In this document: positions 23,013 through 31,261 of the stretch, in pieces
Numbering within the stretch: position 1 is the first letter of the stretch
Layout of the letters: each line of letters starts with the position of its first letter
DNA from: Virgibacillus subterraneus
Lineage (GTDB): Bacteria; Bacillota; Bacilli; Bacillales; Amphibacillaceae
NCBI RefSeq assembly: GCF_900110695.1
Contig: NZ_FOEH01000002.1
Coordinates: 434,001-498,000 of the forward strand
Direction of reading: 5' to 3'
Length of the DNA stretch: 64,000 nucleotides
The notes under the pieces: generated by a model
Told to the model about the DNA's origin: nothing
Seen by the model: only the letters and a program-made list of their open reading frames with translations
Databases searched by the model: none
Translations under genes and position numbers: made by a program

Positions 23013-23821
23013 ACGATATACTAACATTGGATGATAGTGATTTAAGTGAATTCGATTTGATGGTTTTAGCTGACCACGATAATCCTCTCCTTCCTGGTAC
23101 ACGAGATAATTTACTAGAAGTACCTGGTATGCACGGAGCGCATGATATGGGTTCCATAATGGGGACTAAACCTTTTAATATTCCGATGGGTATCAGACCT
23201 CAAAAAAGTTATGCAGATTTACGGTATAAGGCTGATCAGTTCACGAAGTTCATATTGGATCCATATGGACATCCTAGAGAAATAAAATTGATGTACAACT
23301 ATAATCCTGATAGATACTACATGGTGAAGTATTCAGGGCAATTACCAATTCAACGATTAGTCAGTATGGGTAAATTCAATTTGCCATTACGAGCTGCTAA
23401 TCCAATGGCGCAAAGTAAGGTGTTAACCCATGAAATTAATTGGGATAGCGAAAAGGTTACTATGGATGATAGTTATTTATTTGGAACAGTGGCTGTCGAA
23501 GATGTTCAAATCAAATCAAATCAAACAGTTCAAGCATGGGCAAATTGGTATGCAGTACGACCCACAATATTAATAACTGGATCAGGTAGTAACGTGACTT
23601 TCTCAGCTAATGGGAAGTCTTTTTCTTTGAAGAATTTTAGTAATGCAACCTTTGAAATAAAGGGTGATACGTATACAGTTACTAAAAATGGTGCTAATGG
23701 ATTCAGTCAAAAAGTAGGTAAGCAATTTTTAGACCTATTACCAGGATTAAATGATGTACAGATAACTGGTGACAATATGGACTTTACTCTATCAATAAGG
23801 GTAAGAGACCAACACATGTAA
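23009..23821 (+). CDS. distal tail protein (Dit)
   Basis: The 270-residue product has the Dit/SPP1 gp19.1 pattern: LMVLADHDNPLLPGTRDNLL near the start, GHPREIKLMYNYNPDRYY in the N-terminal belt domain, and a beta-rich C-terminal galectin-like part. It forms the hub between tail tube and baseplate. A GTG start follows GGGAGGATGG. In most related phages Tal follows directly; here about 4.4 kb of other genes intervenes. Confidence 0.88.
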   Translation: MNDILTLDDSDLSEFDLMVLADHDNPLLPGTRDNLLEVPGMHGAHDMGSIMGTKPFNIPMGIRPQKSYADLRYKADQFTKFILDPYGHPREIKLMYNYNPDRYYMVKYSGQLPIQRLVSMGKFNLPLRAANPMAQSKVLTHEINWDSEKVTMDDSYLFGTVAVEDVQIKSNQTVQAWANWYAVRPTILITGSGSNVTFSANGKSFSLKNFSNATFEIKGDTYTVTKNGANGFSQKVGKQFLDLLPGLNDVQITGDNMDFTLSIRVRDQHM

Positions 23822-23836
23822 AGGATGGTGGTGATC

Positions 23837-25360
23837 ATGGCAATAGAAAAAATTAAAATTGGTAATGGGGAATCATTAAAAGTTATTGCACCAAAAATTA
23901 ATATGATGTTTGATATGGTTAATAACTTCCAAACACAAATTGACAATATTGTTGTCGAGGGTTCGATTGACCCAGAAACAGCTCAAGCGAGGGTGGAATC
24001 TGATGGAACAGATCATCCCACTTTAAAAGACAGATTAGACACGCAGTTTGGTGAAGTTAGTTCGCAGTTGGCGGAAAATGAACGATTCACATCTATTAAG
24101 GCTAGTCGTAAAAGAAAACCCATCATGACTTTAATTGATGATGACGGAAGGAATACAGTATTGACAAAGCTTCAACCCATAGCAGAACAATATAACATTC
24201 CAATTGCTTGTGCAATTCCAGTTTCGAAAGTCGGAGCGGAACCAGGAACAATGACATTGAGTGAATTGAAAAGTTTAATACAATATGGATTTGAGTTTGT
24301 ATCACACACATACACACACGTTGATTTATCGACTCTGACGGAATCCAAGATTGAGCAAGAATGCAACGATAGTCGAAATTGGTTGTTGAGTAATGGATTT
24401 AATGGCGATATTTTAGTATATCCTTACGGTGGGGTGAACGACCTTGTGAAAGATGTGGTTGCAAAGTATTTTAAACTAGGCATAAACACTGACCCTGGTG
24501 ATTCTCCCGTTAATAATTCACCGCTTAACAGCATGGATGTTCAGCGTGTTTATATTGATCGTGGTGTTGCTAACGCACAAGCAAAAATTGATGAGATCGT
24601 AGCTAATGGCGGATGGATGGTACTAGGTATGCATTCCCATTATGCTGATTTTGACCCTTCCGAAGTGGAACAAGTTGTAAATTATGCCATTTCACAAGGC
24701 GTGGATATTGTAAACACAAACGAAGCGTTAAAATATTATGGGAATTACCTTGAGTCTGGAACAGGTAGTCAATTGTTGAGTGAAGGAATAACGATAGATG
24801 CCCAAGGGGAAGCGTACGGGGGCCGAATCGGGGTTGTTAGGTATGTTCCTGCTGATGGAAGGCTTAATAATAATACTCCTATTGGTGAGTATAAAAATAA
24901 GTGTATAAGTATTACCCATGTACTAACATCACATGCGTCTGGGTTTCCTGAAGGAACAGCAGGGATACTAGAAACTTACAGGATGGGTAATGATGACTTT
25001 AGTTTTCAGCGTTATTATGTATACAATACTAACAAAATATATAGAAGAAGATGGGATGAATCAACCGGAGGGTGGACGAGTTGGACAGACTTAACAGTAC
25101 CGATAGTTACAAGGAAATTAATCACTTTATCAGTAGGTGTAGTCCCCGCACAAAGTTCGATTGATATAAATATTAGTTCGGGCTCTTTTCGTAAGGGATT
25201 TAATGTAATAGCCACGCCGCAAACAGATTTACCAAGCGGGATTGTATGGAATAGTTGGGTCTCATCTGAAGGATTGGGAAAACTACGTGTATCTAATCTG
25301 ACTGGAGGATCAATTGATTGTGGAAGCGTAGATTGGCATTTTAGATCAATCGGAGAGTAA
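23837..25360 (+). CDS. tail protein with polysaccharide deacetylase (CE4) domain
   Basis: ATG 23837 follows GGATGGTGGTGAT. Residues 1-90 form a helical tail-attachment region. Residues 95-300 are a NodB/CE4 deacetylase: LIDDDGR stands at motif 1, SHTYTH (the metal-binding HxxxH) near residue 153, YPYGG near residue 191, and GMHSHY near residue 258. The last 200 residues are beta-rich (WTSWTDL repeat-like), typical of fibre tips. CE4 enzymes remove acetyl groups from surface sugars or peptidoglycan. As part of a virion tail it would trim the host surface polymer during adsorption. A receptor-binding role is inferred. Confidence 0.85.
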   Translation: MAIEKIKIGNGESLKVIAPKINMMFDMVNNFQTQIDNIVVEGSIDPETAQARVESDGTDHPTLKDRLDTQFGEVSSQLAENERFTSIKASRKRKPIMTLIDDDGRNTVLTKLQPIAEQYNIPIACAIPVSKVGAEPGTMTLSELKSLIQYGFEFVSHTYTHVDLSTLTESKIEQECNDSRNWLLSNGFNGDILVYPYGGVNDLVKDVVAKYFKLGINTDPGDSPVNNSPLNSMDVQRVYIDRGVANAQAKIDEIVANGGWMVLGMHSHYADFDPSEVEQVVNYAISQGVDIVNTNEALKYYGNYLESGTGSQLLSEGITIDAQGEAYGGRIGVVRYVPADGRLNNNTPIGEYKNKCISITHVLTSHASGFPEGTAGILETYRMGNDDFSFQRYYVYNTNKIYRRRWDESTGGWTSWTDLTVPIVTRKLITLSVGVVPAQSSIDINISSGSFRKGFNVIATPQTDLPSGIVWNSWVSSEGLGKLRVSNLTGGSIDCGSVDWHFRSIGE

Positions 25361-25363
25361 ATA

Positions 25364-25392
25364 AAAACCCATTAATTGCTAATGGGTTTTTG
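25364..25392. terminator. bidirectional terminator between CE4 gene and acyltransferase
   Basis: AAAACCCATTA pairs with TAATGGGTTTTT around a short loop, with T runs on both strands. It separates the rightward tail gene from the leftward acyltransferase. Confidence 0.9.
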
Positions 25393-25395
25393 TGA

Positions 25396-26430
25396 TTATG
25401 ATACATTTCTAGAAGCGGTATTGGAATTTGTCTGTGCGTTGCCGCGGACTCTATTACGAATCTTTTGTACATTTTTTTCGATGAATAAATTAATTATAAT
25501 CGCTAGAATATGAGAAATGAGAAAACTTAACAAAAATATTGATAAACGTTTTTCTGTATCGCCATTTAGGAATATCCATGTTACAAAAGCCGCAACTGGC
25601 CAATGGCATAAGAATATTGAATACGATAAGTCGCCAAGAAAACTATCAGTTTTTCTTGCCCATGTCGGGAATATTGACTTATTAATATTTAATAGGCTTA
25701 TGATAATTAAAACAGTGATAATTAACGAGAAATAAAAACCTTCTGTTCCTGGGTCATTCCAAACCAAAGTAGCTAATCCAGAGTGTAGGATATAAATTGT
25801 TAACAATGTGATCAGAACCGGAATAGAAGTAAATGTTAATTTGTCTTTGTAGTAATAAATCATAGCGCCAATGCTAAATGGCAGTGATGCAGCGTAAACA
25901 GGGAAATATCTATTTTGATAATCAAATCCTGCAAAGACCATAAATACTGTAAATGCGGTACTCAATATAAACCAAGTGGTAACAATTTTTTTACTTCTTG
26001 CCAAGATCAAAGCCATCATTATGTAAAAGGACAATTCAACGTGTAGTGACCAGGCTGGCGGAACTAATCTAGTTTGTGCGTCATTATTTAAACCTAATAT
26101 AACTAGATTTTTAAACCATTCCGCAAAAGATTCAGGCATACTCATTGTAACGTTGAGCGTGTGTGCTATTGTTGGCGCTAGACTTACAACAAAAACCGAA
26201 AATAGTAATACGGCTAAATAAGGTGGGAAAATTCTTAAAGCTCGATTGGTTAAAAAGTTTTTAGTACCTTTTAAGGTAAAGCCATATGTTTTATTTAATG
26301 TTAGTGCCATTAGAAATCCACTTAGTATGTAGAAGCCAAATACTGCATAACCGCCTGATTTTGAGGGGAAAGGAGATAGATGCCCCCACACTACGAATAT
26401 AGCTAAAAGATAACGAAAAGTACCAAACAT
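25396..26430 (-). CDS. membrane acyltransferase (acyltransferase 3 family)
   Basis: This is the only leftward gene within the late region. The start is ATG at 26430, after AAAGGAGACATTTCA; a longer frame to 26628 runs through the promoter. The 344-residue product has about ten membrane helices. It begins with the family's TFRYLLAIFVVWGHL, where the His is the catalytic candidate, and ends with a basic tail. The family O-acetylates cell-wall or exopolysaccharide sugars. With its own promoter it should be expressed in the lysogen and alter the host surface (lysogenic conversion). Substrate unknown. Confidence 0.88.
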   Translation of the reverse strand: MFGTFRYLLAIFVVWGHLSPFPSKSGGYAVFGFYILSGFLMALTLNKTYGFTLKGTKNFLTNRALRIFPPYLAVLLFSVFVVSLAPTIAHTLNVTMSMPESFAEWFKNLVILGLNNDAQTRLVPPAWSLHVELSFYIMMALILARSKKIVTTWFILSTAFTVFMVFAGFDYQNRYFPVYAASLPFSIGAMIYYYKDKLTFTSIPVLITLLTIYILHSGLATLVWNDPGTEGFYFSLIITVLIIISLLNINKSIFPTWARKTDSFLGDLSYSIFLCHWPVAAFVTWIFLNGDTEKRLSIFLLSFLISHILAIIINLFIEKNVQKIRNRVRGNAQTNSNTASRNVS

Positions 26431-26459
26431 TGAAATGTCTCCTTTGATGTTTTTCATAC

Positions 26460-26487
26460 AGTTTAAACTATATGCAAAAATTGTCAA
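26460..26487 (-). promoter_or_regulatory. sigma-A promoter of the acyltransferase gene
   Basis: On the minus strand TTGACA (26487-26482) is followed after 16 bases by TAAACT (26465-26460), about 30 bases before the start codon. This is a good constitutive-type match. Confidence 0.65.
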
Positions 26488-26558
26488 TTGAATTCTAAAT
26501 TTAATACTAATTATAATCAGTAATTGAACAATATTGCAACGTAGTGAATATTTAACTG

Positions 26559-26567
26559 TGGTATGAT
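26559..26567 (+). promoter_or_regulatory. extended -10 promoter of the GT2 gene
   Basis: TGGTATGAT (TGn plus TATGAT) lies 32 bases before the glycosyltransferase ATG. No clear -35 box is seen, as is common for extended -10 promoters. Confidence 0.5.
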
Positions 26568-26598
26568 AGACCCAATGGAAAAATATGGGGGGGTTATC

Positions 26599-27546
26599 AT
26601 GACAAGTTTGACAATAATAATACCGCATTATAATTCGACTGATACAGTATTGAAATTACTTGACTCTGTTCCCGTTAAAAAAGAAATACAAATCTTGATA
26701 ATTGACGACCACAGCAACCAGGAAGAAAAACAAAAATTAATGAAATTTAAAGATAACAGCACACACAGAGATATTCAGTTTTTGGAGAATGATTCAGGCA
26801 AAAAAGGGGCTGGGTCATCAAGGAATGTCGGGTTAAAAAATGCCATTGGGGAATGGATACTTTTTGCGGATTCGGATGATTTTTTTGTTGATGGATTCTA
26901 TGATTCTATCGAAAAATATTTTAATGCAAACGTTGATGTGGTGTTTTTTAAGCCGACAAGTATTGAATTAGAAACAGGGAATATTTCTAATCGACATACG
27001 CGGTTTGCAGAGATAATTGATGATTATTCTGAAACAAACTCGAGAAAATCTGAATTGATGTTAAGGTACAGGGTTGTTGTTCCTTGGTCAAAATTAATAA
27101 AGAAAAGCGTGATAGAAGAAAACGAAATACTATTTGAAAATGTGATTTCCTCAAACGATGTAATGTTTTCGGCAAATCTAGGACATCACATTAAAACGTT
27201 TGATATATCAAAGGACACAATATATTGTGTAACGAAAAGTTCAGGTAGTCTAACAACGTCCATGAACAGTGAAGTGTTTGACACTCGAATAGACGTTTTT
27301 GTTAGGTACTATAAATTTTTACAAGAACATTTAAGTAAAGAAGATTTTAATTCTCTGGATTTAAGCGGTCAAGGCATCGTTTTTCTTTCTACGAAGCACG
27401 GTTTCAAGAAGTTTTACAACGTAATTCGAGTCTTCAGGAAAAATAATATCAGAATTTTTCACAGAAATATGTTTAGTCCAGTAAAGTTTTTCAAAAGGGT
27501 TGCGCTTATTCAATCTCACCGAAAAAACACAAAGAGGCTTAATTAA
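26599..27546 (+). CDS. family 2 glycosyltransferase
   Basis: The start is ATG 26599 after a G run. The 315-residue product opens with the GT2 strand LTIIIPHYNSTDTVLKLLDS. It continues with LIIDDHSNQEE and GAGSSRNVGLKNAIGEWIL, and has the DxD motif ADSDDFFVDGF near residue 97. It is soluble, with a basic C-terminus (FKRVALIQSHRKNTKRLN) that could bind the membrane face. Such enzymes add sugars from nucleotide donors to glycopolymers. It has its own promoter and lies divergent from the acyltransferase, so both could remodel the lysogen's surface. It could also act on virion glycans. Confidence 0.88.
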   Translation: MTSLTIIIPHYNSTDTVLKLLDSVPVKKEIQILIIDDHSNQEEKQKLMKFKDNSTHRDIQFLENDSGKKGAGSSRNVGLKNAIGEWILFADSDDFFVDGFYDSIEKYFNANVDVVFFKPTSIELETGNISNRHTRFAEIIDDYSETNSRKSELMLRYRVVVPWSKLIKKSVIEENEILFENVISSNDVMFSANLGHHIKTFDISKDTIYCVTKSSGSLTTSMNSEVFDTRIDVFVRYYKFLQEHLSKEDFNSLDLSGQGIVFLSTKHGFKKFYNVIRVFRKNNIRIFHRNMFSPVKFFKRVALIQSHRKNTKRLN

Positions 27547-27646
27547 AAAGACTAAGACAGACTCGGAACATATTGCGAACTAGTGAAAATAAAAGGATTT
27601 CCTTCCTTTATGTCGAACTAATGGATAAATGAGGAGGGGAGCATAA

Positions 27647-28189
27647 TTGAAAACAGTTAAAAATGAATTATTATATCATATTAATTGCAAAAACGGATTA
27701 AACCCACACCCGTTATTAAATCACGGTGAGACAATTAATACCGGAGGTGAATTAAATCCATTTAGAAATAGTTATGAAAATAGCTATTTGTCTTATGATA
27801 TGGGAGAAGAAACTGCGAGAACTTATTGGAGATTCACAAAAGAGTTTGTGTTTGAACAGACAAGGTTAGCAATGAATAGCGATTTACCTTCCAGATGGAC
27901 TGGCCTTTGGGTAACTGATGAGGAACACTTGCCATATTGGGAGCATGCGACTAATTGTGATGAATATCAAATTGTGAAAATGGAATTAAACGGAAAGTTA
28001 CTTGAGGCAGATGCTTACTGGATTGAATCTGAACCGGATGCTTTATCTGAAATAAGAAAAAGAGCAGCGTATTATTGGCAAGGGGCAATTTTTAGACCTG
28101 GTAAGATGGAATATTTATTTGAAGGAGAAGCTAAAGTAATAGAGATAGTTAAAAAAGTTAATAAAACGGTTCAAGACATCTCAAAATGA
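27647..28189 (+). CDS. accessory protein, DUF2441-like
   Basis: A TTG start follows GAGGAGGGGAGCATAA. The 180-residue soluble product begins ELLYHINCKNGLNPHPLLNH and has later NPFRNSYENSY, SRWTGLWVT and LPYWEHATN motifs. These resemble DUF2441 proteins, for which I recall a possible ADP-ribosyltransferase-like fold. I cannot confirm that here. Its stop codon lies inside the GACATCTC/GAGGTGTC terminator hairpin. The position within an accessory block suggests a lysogen-fitness or defence role rather than a virion part. Function uncertain. Confidence 0.55.
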   Translation: MKTVKNELLYHINCKNGLNPHPLLNHGETINTGGELNPFRNSYENSYLSYDMGEETARTYWRFTKEFVFEQTRLAMNSDLPSRWTGLWVTDEEHLPYWEHATNCDEYQIVKMELNGKLLEADAYWIESEPDALSEIRKRAAYYWQGAIFRPGKMEYLFEGEAKVIEIVKKVNKTVQDISK

Positions 28190-28203
28190 GGTGTCTTTTT
28201 TAT
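28175..28203 (+). terminator. rho-independent terminator (GACATCTC/GAGGTGTC type)
   Basis: The eight-base stem around AAAAT is followed by T residues and is the third copy of the stem seen at 9244 and 9640. It ends the accessory block before Tal. Confidence 0.88.
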
Positions 28204-28222
28204 ATGAAATGAGGTGATCACT

Positions 28223-30121
28223 ATAAAACCAACAGTAATTGTAAAAGACAGAAACATGGAACCGATAGGCCAGTTGGAAAAGGCCAAAGCGGGAACAAAG
28301 CGAAAAGTTAATAAACTGTGGAAATCAACTATTCTAATGCCTGGTGATGATCCAAAGAATAATTTGTGCGACCACTTTAATTTTATTGATATTACAAGTC
28401 CATCTGGAAGGTACAAAGGAATGTACCGTATCATGCCAGCCGAAACTCAGAAGGATATGAACACAGATACTATTCAGTATAAATGTGAACATGTTCTTGC
28501 TACTTTGATGGATCCTGTAATGGATGGTCATCATGTATTTACAGATATGACTATAAGAGAAGTTTTACAAGCAATACTAGATTTGCAATTTGAAGGTGAA
28601 AAACATTGGGAACTAGGAACAGTGGAGTTTGATACCTTCTTGAATTATTCATTTGAGGATGAAAACACGTTACTTGCTCCAATATTTGAAGTTCCGAAAA
28701 ATTTGATCGAGCCTTATATGTTTGTTCCAGATACCACCGTTTATCCATTTAAATTACATCTACTAAAAGCCAGTAATGAAGTTGTTGCCGACAAACGTTG
28801 GGGCAGGGATATGGGTAGCTTCAGGAAGGTTACAGACCCAACTAATATGACTAATTGGTTGATTCCTAAGGGTGATGGGGAAGGCGTTAATAAGCTAACC
28901 ATTGAGGATGTAAACGGTGGCAAGAATTATTTAAAGGACCAAGAGTCGATTGATAACTGGGGGATTAAATCAAGCATTTGGAGAGACCAACGATTTGAAG
29001 ATAAGATAACTTTGAAAGCAAGAGGGCAAGCTATACTCAATCAAAATAAAGACCCTAAATTATCTATCCGTAGCAAGATGTATGATCTATCGATTAAAGA
29101 AGAATACAAACACACTGAAGCTATATTGAATGGTGTAACAAGTATTATTGTTGAAGAACAAGGCGATAAAGAATATCTTGCTCGTATACTTGAAGAAGAT
29201 ATACCTGACCTTGCTAAGGAGTGGGATGTTAATTATCAAATAGGCAATCGAACAGATAACGCTGCAAGTGCTTATGCTGATTTAAAAAGGCGACTAGATG
29301 TAAATGATTCATATGGTGTTGGGGCGACTAATATAATGGCATTTAGTTATCAAGATAATGCAGATTCTAAGATACCAGCTAAGATAACATTTTATGTTGA
29401 CGATGATGTTATACATGTCAATACCTGTGAATTGACATTCAGAACTACAAACTTTAGAACATATAGCGAAGCAACAGGTGGTGGCGGGTCCGTTGTAAAA
29501 AGCACAAGTTCCGGAGGCGGAACAACTGCAACAAGTTCTAGTGGAGGCGGAACAACGGCAACATCAAGTTCTGGTGGCGGCACGTCAAAAAGTACCGCAA
29601 GTGGAGGCGGAACTACTCAGTCGTCATCAATGTTCCTGTTAGGTGATGACGCTTTTACACTTGGTCCGACAGTTGCCGATTATGATTCGCATTGGCACAG
29701 ATTGCCTGCTAACCGATTCGATCATAATCATTCTGTAACAGTACCTTCTCATAGTCATTCATTTAGTACACCTAATCATAGTCACAGTGTTGATATTCCT
29801 AATCATACGCATGGTGTTACGATTCCTAATCACACGCATGATATTACATTACCTAACCATACGCATGATGTATTACACAAAATAATTGAACTACCTGAGT
29901 TGCCAAATTCTGTTACAATCAAAGTGGATGGAAATGAAATATTATTCAATGAAATCGAAGGAGATAGAATTGATATAGTAGATTATATGAGTAAAAATAC
30001 AGATGGAAAAATTAAAAGAGGCAGACACGAGGTAACAATATTACCAAATGAACGAGCAAGAATTGAAGCAGATTTAATACTACGCATATTTATTAGATCA
30101 CATTTAGGAGTGAATTTATAA
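28223..30121 (+). CDS. tail-associated protein Tal with Gly/Thr/Ser linker and seven HxH motifs
   Basis: The N-terminal 370 residues match the phage minor structural/endopeptidase tail family (ITSPSGRYKGMYRIMPAETQ, then HVLATLMDPVMDGHHVF). This is the baseplate hub that pierces the cell envelope. A linker of GGGTTATSSS-type repeats follows (about residues 426-475). Then come seven HxH motifs (HWH, HNH, two HSH, three HTH) between about residues 490 and 550, and a beta-rich end. HxH rows bind iron in the T4 long-tail-fibre tip. The start is placed at ATA 28223, after GAGGTGAT at normal spacing; the GTG at 28214 lies inside that site. Confidence 0.88.
   Translation: MKPTVIVKDRNMEPIGQLEKAKAGTKRKVNKLWKSTILMPGDDPKNNLCDHFNFIDITSPSGRYKGMYRIMPAETQKDMNTDTIQYKCEHVLATLMDPVMDGHHVFTDMTIREVLQAILDLQFEGEKHWELGTVEFDTFLNYSFEDENTLLAPIFEVPKNLIEPYMFVPDTTVYPFKLHLLKASNEVVADKRWGRDMGSFRKVTDPTNMTNWLIPKGDGEGVNKLTIEDVNGGKNYLKDQESIDNWGIKSSIWRDQRFEDKITLKARGQAILNQNKDPKLSIRSKMYDLSIKEEYKHTEAILNGVTSIIVEEQGDKEYLARILEEDIPDLAKEWDVNYQIGNRTDNAASAYADLKRRLDVNDSYGVGATNIMAFSYQDNADSKIPAKITFYVDDDVIHVNTCELTFRTTNFRTYSEATGGGGSVVKSTSSGGGTTATSSSGGGTTATSSSGGGTSKSTASGGGTTQSSSMFLLGDDAFTLGPTVADYDSHWHRLPANRFDHNHSVTVPSHSHSFSTPNHSHSVDIPNHTHGVTIPNHTHDITLPNHTHDVLHKIIELPELPNSVTIKVDGNEILFNEIEGDRIDIVDYMSKNTDGKIKRGRHEVTILPNERARIEADLILRIFIRSHLGVNL
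29500..29632 (+). repeat. tandem Gly-Ser-Thr coding repeat in Tal
   Basis: Four imperfect units of about 30 bases encode SSGGGTTAT-like segments. The copies differ at several bases, and GGCGGAAC(A/T)AC recurs. The array forms a flexible Ser/Thr-rich linker before the HxH region. Confidence 0.75.
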
Positions 30122-30333
30122 TGAATGAGAAAATTAAAGTGTTGGTTGTAACGTTAAAAGGCGATGTTAAGTATCAAATAGGGATGGATAAAAAAGTATC
30201 GGATGTCCTTAAAGAAATCCAAAATTGCAAGGATGAATTTTACCCTATTATTGATAATTGTGCTGTTCGAAAAAGTGAGATTATTTCTGTTGAATCAGTA
30301 GAATATGATCCAAATAAGGAGGGGAATCAATGA
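30121..30333 (+). CDS. hypothetical phage tail-region protein, 70 aa
   Basis: The ATG overlaps the Tal stop by one base. The product is a small alpha/beta protein (IKVLVVTLKGDVKYQIGMDK), ending in an acidic tail. It carries AAGGAGGGG for the next gene. It is probably a baseplate-region accessory protein, by position only. Confidence 0.6.
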   Translation: MNEKIKVLVVTLKGDVKYQIGMDKKVSDVLKEIQNCKDEFYPIIDNCAVRKSEIISVESVEYDPNKEGNQ

Positions 30334-30503
30334 AGTTATATGTAACGACACATAGCGGGGAATCGCAGGGTGAAATTGAGGTAGATTCTTACGATCCAGT
30401 AGAGTTGAACAATCAAATAAATGATAATCAGTTGCAAAGCATCGTAATTGGAAATAAGATTTTTTCCAGAATTGATATAAGAAACATAGAACCTTTAGAA
30501 TAA
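30330..30503 (+). CDS. hypothetical phage protein, 57 aa
   Basis: The ATG at 30330 follows AAGGAGGGGAATCA and overlaps the previous stop. The 57-residue product is beta-rich and acidic (LYVTTHSGESQGEIEVDSY, then SIVIGNKIFSRIDIRNI). Its ending (RIDIRNIEPLE) looks like the SVESVEYD end of the upstream protein, so the two may be related small domains. Confidence 0.55.
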   Translation: MKLYVTTHSGESQGEIEVDSYDPVELNNQINDNQLQSIVIGNKIFSRIDIRNIEPLE

Positions 30504-30516
30504 TTTGAAACCTTTT

Positions 30517-30545
30517 TTGAATAATCACGTACTACTGTGTATAAT
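30517..30545 (+). promoter_or_regulatory. strong sigma-A promoter upstream of a moron gene
   Basis: TTGAAT and TATAAT are separated by exactly 17 bases, 27 bases before the TTG start of the next gene. This near-consensus vegetative promoter inside the late region suggests expression in the lysogen. Confidence 0.85.
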
Positions 30546-30571
30546 AATGGTAAATAAGGAGCGCGGTTATT

Positions 30572-31117
30572 TTGAAAAAAGTTTTAGTCGGTATCGCAAC
30601 AGTAGGCGTTGTTAGTATAGGTGGTATTTTTGCGGTATCTGGAATGGATAAAGAAAAGGAGCCCGAAACATCAGCGGCGGCATCAAATGAAACTGGCGAA
30701 TCAAATGTAGTCGAAGAACCAATAGATGAAGAAAAAGAGGAAGTGGTTGAAATTCCAACAGAAAGAACGGTAGATACTGGACCTAATCCTCCGTGGAAAC
30801 ATTTTAAGAGTGAAAAAATAGAAGAACTGCATGAAAATGGAGAAACGGTTTATTTATATAGTGACGCAATCGAAATCGAAGAACATGCGATCGACATCAT
30901 TAACACGGAAGTTCCAGAGGGCGCACCGGCTACAAAAGGTGATATAGCTAAATCGACAGCAAGGCATTTAGATTTATTCATTGTGGAGGTAAGTGATTAT
31001 GTAGATAATCAAGCATACTTTGACAAACTAGGCGAAGTTAGTCAAGCGTTGAAAAACGAACAGTACGACAGCGTACCAACATTAATTGAAGAAGCAAAAA
31101 CACTTAGAGAATCCTAA
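30572..31117 (+). CDS. secreted or membrane-anchored moron protein, 181 aa
   Basis: A TTG start follows AAGGAGCGCGG. Residues 1-25 are a signal/anchor sequence (KKVLVGIATVGVVSIGGIFA) without a lipobox Cys. Residues 28-65 are an acidic, disordered stalk (EEPIDEEKEEVVEIPTERTV). The remaining ~110 residues form a soluble helical domain (AKSTARHLDLFIVEVSDYVD). A strong promoter and a terminator frame it as an independent unit between tail and lysis genes. Such cell-surface morons often give superinfection exclusion or host fitness benefits; that is inference. Confidence 0.7.
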   Translation: MKKVLVGIATVGVVSIGGIFAVSGMDKEKEPETSAAASNETGESNVVEEPIDEEKEEVVEIPTERTVDTGPNPPWKHFKSEKIEELHENGETVYLYSDAIEIEEHAIDIINTEVPEGAPATKGDIAKSTARHLDLFIVEVSDYVDNQAYFDKLGEVSQALKNEQYDSVPTLIEEAKTLRES

Positions 31118-31132
31118 ACGGGTTCTTTTTTT
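31109..31132 (+). terminator. rho-independent terminator
   Basis: GAATCC pairs with GGGTTC around TAAAC and is followed by seven T residues. The left arm lies in the last codons of the moron gene. Confidence 0.75.
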
Positions 31133-31166
31133 ATGCAGAAAAGCGAGAGGGATATAGCCCCTCTCT

Positions 31167-31193
31167 ACCACTCATACGGGGTGTATGGGTGGT
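31167..31193. other. 11-bp hairpin upstream of holin
   Basis: ACCACTCATAC pairs with GTATGGGTGGT (one G-T wobble) around a five-base loop, just after a smaller GAGAGG/CCTCTC hairpin. There is no T run. It may control holin mRNA; nothing more can be said. Confidence 0.4.
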
Positions 31194-31261
31194 TACTAAA
31201 TATATTCGTGAAACAACACTTTTATTAGGGGGCTAAAAATTATGAAGGAGATGTTAAAAGT

